A stretch of 64,000 nt of DNA from Trametopsis cervina (Eukaryota; Basidiomycota; Agaricomycetes; Polyporales; Irpicaceae). The notes below the pieces were generated by a model that worked only from the letters and a program-made list of their open reading frames with translations, was not told where the DNA came from and did not search any database. The number at the start of each line of letters is the position of its first letter. Positions within the stretch are counted from its first letter, which is position 1. The stretch spans positions 436,661 through 500,660 of the forward strand of contig MU278363.1 in the NCBI GenBank assembly GCA_022385755.1, in the 5' to 3' direction. Shown here piece after piece: positions 40,750 to 52,748 of the stretch. The position numbers were made by a program, and so were the translations under genes.

Positions 40750-42874
40750 TCATCGAGTCGCCTGCACCAGGCTCACTGCTGCGTCCGAGCGAGGCTTCAG
40801 CATGACATTCAATCTGTCTGGGTACCTGCGATTCCGAGTAGTCAATGAGAAGATCAATGGCACGAGAAACTGAACTTACGAGAGGAACCCTGTAGTCGGC
40901 TGTGGGGTAGGATCCATCGCGTTGCCATGCTCATCTACAGACGGTAGTACGTTGAATGTGTGTAAGACAGAAGCAATCATCAGGAAAGCGGTGTCCAGTG
41001 CTAGATGACGTCCGGGACAAATGCTAAAGGGGTTTGAAAGGCATTCAGAATCAATTTCACAGATTTTATTGAAGTAAACAAGGCTCGCATACCGACGTCC
41101 AAATCCGAAGGCCATGTTGGTCGGGTTGCGTACAGCTTTGTTGATACGACCGTCTTGGATAAACCTGTCAGGATAGAACTTCTCGGGATTGGGGTAATCT
41201 TTAGGGTTGTGTAACATAGCCCTAGCAGGCGCAAATATTTAGCACGTATGTCACTGTGAGCTTAAGAAACAGATTTACCAAGTATTCTGTTCAGAATAAA
41301 AAAGGACTCCCCGTGAATCAATGTATCGCAACAGAGTACAGTTATTGCTTACAGGCATAGTCACGGTGCCCGCCGGCAGAAAATAGCCCCCATAAAAATC
41401 ATCCTCGGTCAAGCGATGAGCAACACCGAGCGGAAGTACTGGCAACCATCTGACGCATTCCAGTACGGTTGCCTGTACATATGGCAAGGAATCACGGTCT
41501 TCATACGAAGGAAGCCTCTCGTGACCGATTACTTCGTCCAATTCGCGCTGCACCTTGCTTTGAATATCGGGAAACATGGCCATTACGCAAAAGAATGTTT
41601 CGAGAAGGGAAAATGTCTATATTCCGGCCCTTAGTTGTGAAAATTACGAATGACAGAGCGTCGTACCGTGTCTGAGCCACCTGTTGTGAATTTGTAAGCC
41701 TAATGAACATAGTGAATGGAGCAAAATAAGTACTAGCCTGCGTAAGCGACGCCAGACGCATATCTGGCATGTCTCTCTGCATCAGTGCCCATTGCATCTT
41801 GACTTGTGAGCTTCGTGATAAGGTCCAGTACCATTGACTCTTTCGGGACCTGTAGGACTGACATCAGATATCTACGGTATATACTGTTTTATCTGCATAC
41901 CTCAGCTCCCTTGACTTCATCAAATGGCTTGTGCACAGTCGCCATTACTGTTGGGCGCCACCGCTCACCATATCTGACCGCAGAAGATCCCGGTACCCAT
42001 CCTGGCACGTATTTCAGGAAGGGCATGTATTCCACCCACCACGCGCCGAACATTCGGCTTTCGGAAATAACATCCATTGCTTGGGCGGCCAGCTTAAGGT
42101 ATGGATCATCCATACCCGTTACAGTCATACCATAAACGACGTCGAGAATGATCCCCGCTAGAGTCCTAAACATTGCGCATGAGTGCGCGAGTAAAGCCCA
42201 CAAATGCGTTGGACTTACTGACGAATGGAAACGTCGTTGAGCGGTCCTTCCTGCTCAAGCGAGCGACGCAGAAAGCCGTGGACCTCCTTCGTTTGTTTGT
42301 CTCGGTAATTGGGTGTTGCTAGTTGGTTGAAGTATTGATGAAATACACGACGTATACTTCGCCACTCCTGGCTGTAGGGCATCAACGCAACATTCCAGGC
42401 CCATCCCGTGCTATCATGTCGTGTTCATTTCGAGTCAAATGTGCACAAACGTGAAAGAATTTACAGTTCATCCATGATAGATGGAGGTCTGTCTGAATAT
42501 ATGGAGACCGCTTCTCGAAGAGATCCAATGCAACCTCTGTAGACGAGATGATCACCATTGGCATACCAAGAATGCTGAGGGACATTATATCCCCTGCACG
42601 GCCGCTCTTAGGTCAGCAAACAGGCTCCTGTGCGAATACCTTCACTGGACGCACCATATCTCTTGGACCACTCACGGTACTCAATCCACGGTTGTCCTCG
42701 GCTAGGGAGCTCAAGCAGGTTGCCAACGATAGGCCATCCTGGTGGTCCAGGAGGAACAGGGAACCCTTGGGACCGTTTTCTCCACCGCCGCATACGAACG
42801 GATAATGCCACCACCCCTAGTAGCATTATGATAAAGCAAAGGTTTGTGAACAGGGCCGATGGTGTGGCCGGCAT
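40750..42874 (-). pseudogene. Cytochrome P450 copy 2, one-base deletion in exon 2
   Basis: Close paralogue of P450-3 and P450-4 with the same exon plan. It has a membrane anchor at MPATPSALFTNLCFIIMLLG, then FPVPPGPPGWPIVGNLLELP. The I-helix exon (41666-41679) gives GGSDT, ExxR is LECVRW, the 8-nt exon is at 41279-41286, and heme ICPGRHLALDT. At about 42510 the sequence corresponding to EKRSSIYSDRP lacks one base compared with all three paralogues. It then reads EKRSPYIQT and leaves the P450 frame until the exon end. Everything downstream is otherwise intact and would be in frame without the deletion. The intron before the I-helix exon has a GC donor. Either a young pseudogene or an assembly error. 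Confidence 0.75.
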
Positions 42875-42974
42875 GTCTGCAACTCAGTCAGCTGTGAAGA
42901 GCGGTGATAGATTGATGGGGGGATAGTTGGTGGTCTCTGTCTGTGGCTTTAGTTGACACCGAGCACTATCAAGG

Positions 42975-42981
42975 TTTTATA
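42975..42981 (-). promoter_or_regulatory. TATA box of P450-2
   Basis: TATAAAA on the minus strand, about 100 bp before the P450-2 ATG. The surrounding block (about 42950-43080) is conserved upstream of P450-3. Confidence 0.5.
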
Positions 42982-43609
42982 CTTGCCATACAGGGATCCG
43001 ACATCATGCGCATGTGTTCGCAGGCGTGAGACACAATATGGATACTGACGTTGGTCCCAGGATGAACACATCCACGACGTATTGCGCTTACCATGGTCTT
43101 TCCAATTGAATTGCAATTGTACGGAAGCCGAGAGCTGCTCGGAGCGCAGTGTATCGGCCATCTGTCACGGTTGGTGCAAACGATCTTCTCGCACTGCAAT
43201 CTTGTTGTTGTTTAAAGACTTGTTCCAGTGTATGGAAATTATTGCACGTATGGCTGGACAGGCATTTGGTACTGAAATAAGCTATTAGCATAATTCAAGA
43301 CCTCACAAAAGAGTCATGCACTGAAACCGATTTCGGAGTGTGGCGTCACGGGTAAAATAGTGCTGGTAATAATCTCGTGCGAAACCTTTTCTGACACTGA
43401 ATTGCCAGTAGAGCAGCGGGCGGTCTGTGGAGTGGGCGATTTGCAAAATGGCAAAGTCTGGCATAGAACGTGCATCTCTTCCAGTGCTCTGCTGAAGTAT
43501 GTATCTCCGCGATATCCTCAAACCTTCTCGTGAGAGTCAGCCACTTATCGAGAGCAGTAGTACCGGGATTGTCAAATTATTGCAGTGACAAATGACATCC
43601 CATGAGACT

Positions 43610-44755
43610 GGTACGAAAAGCTGTCGCAGGATCATGGTGTTGAATGTCTGTACATGTGAGTTAGAATTACGACGGTAGTGCACGACATATGAGACGTCGT
43701 GCCTTTATCGTCACGTCACGACTGCAACTAACCATTCCTATCCCCCAACTTGAACGGAGGCCAGACGCAGAACTGCTGCAAAAAGTCTTACAACGGAGTC
43801 TGAACGTGGGCCGAAAGCTAATGGCTATAGGCTGCGCGTGTAGGTCAAAAAGAGCATGGCCAAGTAACTGTCACATACGTGATTAATCAAGAACTCTTCA
43901 AACGACAGCAGAACTTACATTGATCTTTACACCCCTCCAAAGACCAACAATCAGGGGTCTATTGCCTTCGCTGCTATGCAGTGTGCATAGTTCTCAACTG
44001 CTGGTATGTGGCCACATTAGGAGATGATCCTAATACACGGTCTCCGCTATACGGGCGGCCAGGAAGCGCATACAATCTGTGTAATCCGTGCAGTGCTTGT
44101 AGAGATATGTGTTTTGATAATGCCGATTGGGATGCAGTCGCGGGAGTAGGACATGAGAGATTACACAAGGGGAAGTTTGATATTGAGACTAGTTTTTTTT
44201 TGCTTTCCTCGTAGAGCCAAATTGGTTGGAGAGGGTCGCTGCGGGGGATGTGCAGTCAGCAAGGTGGTTAGTTCGTCCTCATCGACCGCAAAACTTGATG
44301 TGGTGGAGGTGGCAGCAATGGACGTGACAGCTGTGTGGTTGAACTGGATGGACTTCTGAGTGCCATATCCTCATGTTTCTCCGGAGCGATGGAGCAGGTT
44401 CTGCGATAGCTCGAGTTGGACGTAAAGAGAAGCAACGCGGGCTCAGCATACGAGACACACAGAAATGGCGGGTATCTCGACTGGGTCGAGTATCACTCTG
44501 GACGTGGTACGTTGTGACAGTCGTGTAGGTAGTGGTGAGGAGAAGACAACTGTGGCGCCACCGCATCCAGCCTCAGCAGTGAGTTTGATAGAGGTCGCTT
44601 CTGAGGCCAGTTTTGAGTGATACGTATGAGTTACTGCAGGGCTTTTCCTAACAAACTTCTCGTTTCGAATATTACCGAACGACTCATGTACAAGGTTGTC
44701 CTCTCCCGACTGCGGGTGGTCTTGTGTCCCTTTGCGCCGCCGTTCCCGGATACCT
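43610..44755 (-). pseudogene. ORC4 pseudogene fragment a
   Basis: Decayed copy of ORC4 (intact at 52749-55208). Homology starts near 43610 with the ORC4 penultimate coding region (counterpart of 52900-53075). It then jumps directly to the counterpart of 53985 onwards, so about 0.9 kb including Walker B is missing. It continues through the P-loop exon, where the Walker A lysine motif is destroyed (GPRGSGK counterpart reads GLWRG), and through the disordered N-terminal region (RKSPAVTHTYHSK; SRVILDPVEI against ORC4 RKKPAVIRTYQRV; PRVILDAVEI). It stops at the counterpart of about 55010, before the ORC4 start. Several stops and indels. Not expected to encode protein. Confidence 0.85.
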
Positions 44756-45148
44756 GGCATGAGCGACGGCCCACCGTATTCTTCACCCAACTCAGAAAAG
44801 GAGACAGATTTGTTTTGTATAAATATCTCTATGTATGAGACTATTTTCCGGCTGGGAGTTTGGCGGAAGAGCGATTTGTGAAGGACAGTACTGAGTTACG
44901 GTGGACACTCGTCTCGTGCTCAGACCCAAAGGCACTGACCGGTCGCGGTGCTCCCGATTGACGGTCGTTTAGGAAGGCAGGCGAACGGTGCCACTAGGCA
45001 GAAAAATTCCGTACAGTTATATCAGACCAAAACAATCACAAGAATCACACATCATAGCAGACAGCACATCGTACACAGCCGCACACATTCTCTCAGAAAT
45101 ACACAAATGCATATAGCTTCACACAGTACAGAATGTCAGAAGTGACGT

Positions 45149-47286
45149 TTATTGAGTCGCCCGCACCAGGCTCGCTGCTACATTCGAGCGAGGCTTCAGC
45201 ATGACGTTCAATCTGTCTGGGTACCTGCGAGTCCAGATAGTCAATGAGAGCCAAAAGATCGATGGTAAGAGGAGATAAACTTACGAGAGGAATCCCACAG
45301 TCGGCTGTGGGGTAGGATCCATCGTGTTTCCGTGCTCATCTACGGACGGCAGTACGTTGAAGGTGTGTAAGACTGTAGCAATCATTAGGAAGGCGGTGTC
45401 TAATGCCAGGTAACGCCCAGGACAAATACTAAGGGTGTGAAAGAGACGGAATGAATTCCATAGACTTGAAAGTAAACGATGCCCGCATACCGACGTCCAA
45501 ATCCGAAGGCCATGTCGGCCGGATTGCGTACAGTCTTGTCGATCCGGCCGTCTTTGAGGAATCTGTCAGGATAGAACTTCTCAGGATTGGGGTAATCTTT
45601 AGGGTTGTATAACATGGCCCTAGCAGGCGCAAACACTTAGCACGGAAGCCACTGTTAGCTTGTCTGAGAACGGACTCACCAAGTATTCTGTTCAGGGTTG
45701 AAAGGGGTCTTACGTTCATCGACGTATCACAATACAGAGAGTTTATCGCTCACAGGCATGAAGACGGTGCCCGCCGGCAGAAAATAGCCTCCATAGTAAT
45801 CGTCCTGGGTTAAGCGATGAACAACACCGAGTGGTAGCACTGGCAACCATCTTGTGGATTCCAGTACAATCGCCTGTATGTATGGCAATGAACCGTGATC
45901 TTCATATGAAGGAAGCCTCTCGCGGCCGATCACTTCGTCCAGTTCGCGCTGCGCCTTGCTTTGAATATCGGGGAACATAGCCATTGCGCAAAAGAAGGTT
46001 TCGAGAAGAGAAAATGTCTACAGTCAAATTATTAGCAGCGGGAACTGCATATGGCAGAGCGTCGCACCGTGTCCGAACCAGCTGTTGTGATTTTGTAAGT
46101 CCAGTGAGCATAGTGAATTGAATGATAAAGGTACTAACCTGCGTAAGCAATACCGGACGCATATCTAGCATGTCTTTCCGCATCGGTGCCGATGGTACCT
46201 TGACTCGTGAGCTTTGTGATAAGGTCCAGTACCATTGACTCTTTCGGGACCTGTTGAATTGACATAAGATATCTGTAGTATGCGGCCTTCTACCCACATA
46301 CCTCAGTTTCTCTGACTTCATCAAAGGCCTTGTGCGCAGCAGCCATTACCGTCGAACGCCACCGCTCGCCATATTTGACTGCAGAAGATCCTGGTACCCA
46401 TCCTGGCACGTATTTCAGGAACGGCATGAATTCGACCCACCACGCGCCGAACATTCGGCTTTCGGCCAGAACATCCATTGCTTGCGTGGCCAGCTTAAGG
46501 TACGAATCGTCCATACTGGTGACAGTCATGCCATAGACGACATCGAGAATGATTCCTGCAAGAGTCCTAAACTTTGCGCGTGAGTGCACCAGTAATCTCA
46601 CGGATGCATGGGACATACTGGCGAATGGAAACATCATTGAGCGATCCTTCCTGCTCAAGTGAACGACGAAGGAAGGCATGGACCTCCTTCGTTTGTTTGT
46701 CTCGGTAATTGGGGGTTGAAAGCTGGTTGAAGTATTGATGGAATACGCGCCGTATACTTCGCCACTCTTGGCCATATGGCATCAACGCAACGTTCCAAGC
46801 CCATCCCGTGCTATGATATCATGTTCAGTGCGGGTCAAACACGCACAAACGGGAAGAGAATGAAAAATCAAAAACTTACAGTTCGTCCATGGTAGACGGA
46901 GGCCTGTCTGAATATATGGAAGACCGCTTCTCAAAGAGGTCAAATGCAATGTCTGTAGACGAAATCACTACCAATGGCATCCCGAGTATATTGAGAGACA
47001 TCATGTTCCCTACAAGTCACTCTTAGGTCAGCAAACAGGCTCCTGTGTGCTTAGCTTGACGGAACGTACCGTATCTCTCTGACCACTTATGATAATCGAC
47101 CCATGGTTGTCCTTGGCTAGGGAGCTCAAGCAGGTTGCCAACGATAGGCCATCCACGTGGTCCAGGGGGGACTGGGAAACCTTGGGACCGTTTTCCCCAC
47201 CGTTGTCTACGGACGAACAGCGCCACTCCTAGCAACACTGTTATAAAGCAAAGGTTAGTGAACAGGACAGATGGTGTGACCGACAT
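45149..47286 (-). CDS. Cytochrome P450 monooxygenase, copy 3
   Basis: Intact copy of about 530 residues in 11 exons. It starts MSVTPSVLFTNLCFITVLLG (membrane anchor), then FPVPPGPRGWPIVGNLLELP. Exon 2 encodes EKRSSIYSDRPPSTMDEL, and exon 3 encodes TGWAWNVALMPYGQEWRSIR. The I-helix AAGSDTT comes from a 14-nt exon (46068-46081) with a normal GT donor upstream. ExxR is LESTRW. The 8-nt exon (45680-45687) completes N-T-W-A, followed by MLYNPKDYPNPEKFYPDRF and ICPGRYLALDT. The last exon encodes RYPDRLNVMLKPRSNVAASL, ending RATQ. Substrate unknown. Confidence 0.92.
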
Positions 47287-47387
47287 GTCCGCGACTCAGC
47301 CAGCTGTGAAGAGCGTGGATATTTCGATGGGGAGAATAGCGGAATGTCACTGTCTGTGGCTTTAGTTGACACCGAGCACTATAAAGG

Positions 47388-47394
47388 TTTTATA
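47388..47394 (-). promoter_or_regulatory. TATA box of P450-3
   Basis: TATAAAA on the minus strand about 100 bp before the ATG at 47286. It sits in the same conserved context as in P450-2. P450-4 has only TATAAG at the comparable place (51573-51578). Confidence 0.5.
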
Positions 47395-48029
47395 ATTGTG
47401 ACATACAGGGATCTGACATCATGTGCATGTGTTCGCAGGCGTGAGACGCAATCTGAATAACGATGTTGGTCCCAGGATGAACACATTCACAGCACGCTAG
47501 TGTCGCTATCGTCTTTCCGGTTGAATTGCGATTGCATAAAAGCCGAGAGCTTCTCCGAAAAGAATGTATTGGCTGTCTGTCATAGTTGGTGCGAACGGCC
47601 TTCTTGCATCGAAGAACATGGGGCCCAGATGGGTTCCTGCTGTCGTAAGGATGAAGACTTGTTGCAGCGTACGTATGCTAGCGTATGTACGGCTAGACAA
47701 CTAACTGTCTGGCACTGAAATGAAGTCTTTAGCATAATTCGCGACCTTGTGAAAGAGTTATGGCCTGAAAACGGGTCCGAAGTGCGGCGCCAGAGGTGAA
47801 GTATTGCTAGTTACAGTTTGTAGGTCGTGAGAAAACGTCTCTGACATCGATGCCGGTGGAACAGCGGGCGGTCTGCAGAATAGCAAGTCTGGCATAGAAC
47901 GCGCACCTCTTCCAGTGCTCCGCTGACGTATGTATCTCTGCAGTATACCCTCAGAGTTCTCGTGAGAGTCGACCACTTATTGAAAGAAGTAGCATCAAGG
48001 TTGTCATCTAACTTAGTGACATCTCGTAA

Positions 48030-48915
48030 GACGTGGTATGAGAAGATGTCGAGAGATCATGGTGCAAAATAGCTGTATGCATGTGTCAGGATTGCAACGG
48101 TAGTGCGCGAAATACGATGTCGTGCCTTTATTGTCACGTCATGACCGCAACTATCCACGCATATCCCCCAACTTGAACGGAGGCCAAACGCAGGACTGGA
48201 CCTGGCTGCGAAATATCTTGTGCAGGAGTCGGAATGTGGGCCGAAAGACAACTAGGAGCTGCACGTGTAGATCAGCTTGCCCAAGTAACTGTTACATACG
48301 TGATTAGCCAAAGACTCTTCGAATGACAGCAGAATTTATCTCACTTGTTGTGTTGCCCCAAAGACCAATGACCGTGGAGCCATAGCCCTCGCCCCCGTGC
48401 ATCGTGCGATAGGGTCCCTAGGGAAAATATTGAACGTGCAGTCAGCAAGATCTTTATTTCACTCTCGTCGACGGCAGACAGTAGCGTAGTGGAGGTGACA
48501 GCTGTGTAGTTGAATTAGATGGACTGTTAGAAACCATATTCTCATGTCTCTCCGGAGCGAGGGGGAGTAAGTGTTGTAGTATCATGATTTGTATGCAAGG
48601 AGAGCCATGGCGGGCTCGGTATGTGACTGACACCTCGACCGGGTTGAGTGGCACGATCTAGCAGTTCAGTGTTATTAAGGGTCGTGTCAAGAGCCGTGTA
48701 GGTAGTGGTAAGGAGAAGACAGGAGAATTGCCTGCGACGCCACCGCATCGAGCCTCAACTTTGATGGAGGTCGTTCCTGGGGCTGATTCAGACCAATACG
48801 TATTAATAGTTACTGCAGGGTTTTTCCTAACTCCTCGTTTTCGAAGATACCAAAACATCCACAGCCAAGGTCTCTTCCCGGCTGCACGTAGTCTCGTGCC
48901 CTTTTGCGCCGTCAT
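48030..48915 (-). pseudogene. ORC4 pseudogene fragment b
   Basis: Second decayed ORC4 copy, more eroded than fragment a. It shares with fragment a the same internal deletion (counterpart of about 53075 to 53985). It also shares the same damaged P-loop context (GLWGN where ORC4 has GPRGSGK). The best conserved coding remnant is RKNPAVTINTYWSES with FSLPLPTRLLTRP (about 48680-48860), matching ORC4 RKKPAVIRTYQRV and LSSPPPLPARPLTPP. It ends at the same breakpoint inside the ORC4 5' coding region. Stops and indels throughout. Confidence 0.82.
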
Positions 48916-49346
48916 TCCCGGACACCTGGCATGAGCGACGGCCCACCATATTCTCCACCCAGCTGAAAAAAGGAGACAGATTTATATTAGAAAAAAATAT
49001 CTCCCTTGTGAGATTATCAGCCGGCTGGGGATGTGGCGGAAGAGCACTTTGCGAAGGTGCGAAGGACGGTACTGAGTCACGGTGGACACTCGTCTCGTAC
49101 CCAGACCCAAAGGCGCTGACCGGTCGCGGTACTCCCGGTTGCTTATCGTTTAGGATAGGCAGGGAGGCAGGGAGACAGGCGAACGATGCCACCAGGCAGA
49201 CGAATGCCGTACAGTTGTATCAGACAAACATAATCGCAAGAATTACACACTATAGCAGACAATACCCAATACACAGCCGTACACATTCTCTCGGAAATAC
49301 ACAAACGCACATAGTCCCGGACAATACGGTACGTAAAAAACGATGC

Positions 49347-51490
49347 TCATTGAGTCGCTCGCACCAGGCTCGCTGCTGCATTCGAACGAGGCTTCAGCAT
49401 GACATTCAACCTATCCGGGTACCTGCGAGTCCGAGTAGTCAATGATGGTCAGAAGATCGACGGTAAGAGAAAATGAGCTCACGAGAGGAACCCTACAGTC
49501 GGCTGTGGGGTAGGATCCATCGCGTTTCCTTGCTCATCTACGGACGGCAGTACGTTGAAAGTGTGCAAGACCGAAGCAATCATCAGGAGGGCAGTGTCCA
49601 GTGCTAGATAGCGGCCGGGACAAATGCTAAGGCAATGTGACAGAGATTTGGGATTAATTTCGCAGATTTGACAATAATGAGGACCGCATACCGGCGTCCA
49701 AAACCGAATGCCATGTCGGCCGGATTGCGTACAGCCTTGTCGATCCGGCCGTCTTTGAGAAACCTGTCAGGATGAAACTTCTCAGGGTTGGGGTAATCTT
49801 TGGGGTCGTACAACATGGCCCTAGCAGATCCAAACACTCAGGACGAATGATACTCTTAGAGCTTATTAAATGGACTGACCAAGTATTCTGTCCAGAATTC
49901 GAAGGGACCCTTCATGAATAGACATATTGCGCTACGAAAGTGATATTACTCACAGGCAAGAACGCGGTGCCCGCCGGCAGAAAATAGCCCCCGTAATAAT
50001 CGTCCCGGGTCAAACGATGAAGGACGCCGAGTGGTAGTACTGGCAACCATCTGGTGCATTCCAGTACAACTGCCTGTACATACGGCAATAAATCGCGGTC
50101 TTCATACGAAGGAAGCCTCTCGCGGCCGATCACTGCATCCAGCTCATTCTGTGCCTTGCTTTGAATTTCGGGGAACATGGCCATGGTGCAGAAGAAGGTT
50201 TCGAGAAGGGAAAATGTCTACAGTCCAACCCTTAATACTGAGAGTCGTAAATGTCAGGGCGTCGTACCGTGTCAGAGCCAACTAGTATCACAAGCCCGTG
50301 AGCATAGTGAGCATAGTGAATGCAATGTAGGCGGTACGCACCTGCATAAGCAATGCCAGTTGCATATCTGGCATGTCTCTCCGCGTCGGTGCCGATCGCA
50401 TTTTGATTCGTGAGCTTCGTGATAAGATCTAGAGCCATTGGCTCTTTTTGGCTCTGCTGAACTCGCATCAGATATTCATAGTGCTTGCTATATGACGCAA
50501 CCCATGACTGATCTACGCACCTCAATTTTCGCGAGTTCATCGAATGCCTTGTGGGCAGTCGAGATGACTGTAGAACGCCACTGTGCGCCATATCTGACTG
50601 CAGACGACCCTGGTGCCCATGATGGCACGTATTTCAGGAAAGGTAAAAATTCGACCCACCACGCGCCGAACATTCGGCTTGCGGCCATAACATCCATTGC
50701 TTGTGTGGCCAGCTTCAAATACGGATCGTCCATACTCGTGACATTCATGCCATACACCACGTCGAGAATGATCCCTGCAAGAGTTCTAAACATCGAGTGT
50801 GAGTGCACGAGTAAATATCACAAATGCATCGGGTTTACTGGCGGATGGAAACATCGTTCAGCGGACCTTCCTGCTCAAGTGAGCGACGAAGAAAGGCATG
50901 AACTTCCGTCGTTTGTTTGTCTCGGTAATTGGGCGTCGCGATCTGATTGAAGTATTGATGAAATACGCGACGTATACTTCGCCACTCTTGGCCGTATGGC
51001 ATCAACCCAAAGCTCCAAACCCATCCTGTACTAGTATACCGTGCTCATTTAAGTAATACATGTACTCATGTGAAAGAACTTACAGTTCATCCATAGCAGA
51101 CCGAGGCCTGTCCGAATAAATGGCAGAACGCTTCTCAAAGAGGTCCAACGCAATGTCCGTAGACGATATCACCACAGTTGGCATACTAGGAAGGTCGAGA
51201 AACATCACATCCCCTGTATAACCACACTTAATTAGTAAATACGCTCCCGCGTGGCTGACCTCGCTGGACATACCGTATCGCTTTGACCACTCGCGGTACA
51301 CAATCCATGGTTGCCCCACAATAGGGAGCTCAAGCAGATTACCGATGATAGGCCATCCGCGTGGTCCAGGCGGAATCGGAAAACCTTGGGATCGTTTGTT
51401 CCACTGTCGTCTACGAATCAACAGCACCACACCTAGTAGCACGGTTATACAGCAAAAATACGGGAATAGGATGGACACCGCCACTGCCAT
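49347..51490 (-). CDS. Cytochrome P450 monooxygenase, copy 4
   Basis: Intact copy next to the functional ORC4. It starts MAVAVSILFPYFCCITVLLG (anchor), then FPIPPGPRGWPIIGNLLELP and EKRSAIYSDRPRSAMDEL. Exon 3 encodes TGWVWSFGLMPYGQEWRS. The I-helix VGSDT comes from a 14-nt exon (50268-50281), ExxR is LECTRW, and the 8-nt exon (49880-49887) gives N-T-W. Then come MLYDPKDYPNPEKFHPDRF, FGFGRR and ICPGRYLALDT. It ends SLVRATQ. All exon junctions align with copy 3, and no lesion was found. The position of the original P450 relative to ORC4 suggests this copy represents the ancestral arrangement. Confidence 0.92.
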
Positions 51491-52748
51491 GGATGTAACT
51501 CAGTCAGCTATGAAGAAGGGTGACGATGCGATGGGGAGGCGGGTGTCCTAACGTCTCTATCTCTGCTTTTAGCTTATATGGAGGGCTACAAAGCTTTCAA
51601 AACCGTGACCTACTGAATATTCCGCATTGTGACATGCCTCTGCAGGTGTGAGAGGCAATGAGGGCAGCGGCATCTGCCCCAGGAAAGACACATTCCCAAT
51701 AGGCTATTGTCAGTATCGCTTTCCCACCTCGGATTGTGCTTGCATACAAAAGTCGAAAGTTTTGCCGGACAGAGGATATCAGCTGCCTATTCTGCTTGTT
51801 ACAAGCGAACTTTGTGCGTTGTAGAGCTCCATCCGTGAGCTCACTGTGCAGCTATAGTATCGTCAGCTGCTGATATGACACACTAGAACCCCTTTGGACG
51901 CACCAGGTATTGCAGTACTTCGCCGCCTTGATAATAAAGCGATGCAGATCCATTCTAGCGACACGGCTTCTATGCCGATAGAAGGACGCGGCAAGGGATA
52001 TGAATACTATGGAAGCTGTCTAGCCGATTGTTGCAAACCCGAGAACGAGATGTGATCATCGGTGGGGAATCTAGCCATGCACGATGATTCGTGGGACCGA
52101 AATTTCATGTAGTGATGACGACTTGGGAGACACGTTATGAACGTTACTGTAACGTACGAGGGTCACTGAATCGTGCCGGCTGAATGTGTGTGGAGTAGAG
52201 ACGACAACAAGAGAGACAGCGCCCGAGAAGAAACCGTGTGAGATCAAAATAGAGGGAGATTCTAGAGATATTATCTCTTACCACTTGTCGCAGCATCTCT
52301 AGTGGGCCTGCGCGCACTTTTGTTCAATAGCCTTGTCGTCATATCTGGGTAATACACGAGGTTGTACAGCATAGTACTGGTGACGCACCCACCTGGGCAG
52401 CACAGTATTGATTCTAGATAGCTAGTGAGATTGCAAACTTGGCCATTAATTTAGCAACTCACCTTAACCACGAAGTATTTTAAGAGGACCAGTTCGCCAC
52501 TAACAGTTATTCGGCGCGGTATACTAGAACTATGACTAGAAATCATTTTACGCGCTCGAGTTGAATAACCTGGAGATAACAGGAGAGCAAAGCTGCCGCG
52601 TGATTGTTACGTTCAAAGTATCATGGACAATACATTAAAGTATTAGTGACAACAGAAAGTTAAACAGTGTACTGCGTTACATATGAGCGATGATGCCATA
52701 GTCAGATACTGCAAAATACGCACGGAAGTCACGGAAGAGCTCGAAATA
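51491..52748. other. P450-4 promoter and ORC4 3' side
   Basis: The part up to about 51840 is homologous to the promoters of P450-2 and P450-3. The part 51840-52748 is unlike the other two units and shows no coding signal. It is probably ORC4 3' UTR plus spacer. Confidence 0.5.

Noticed and set aside
44443..44790. Separate small gene on the minus strand
   Set aside because: It is a surviving open piece of the ORC4 fragment, matching the ORC4 disordered region, with no start or downstream domain.
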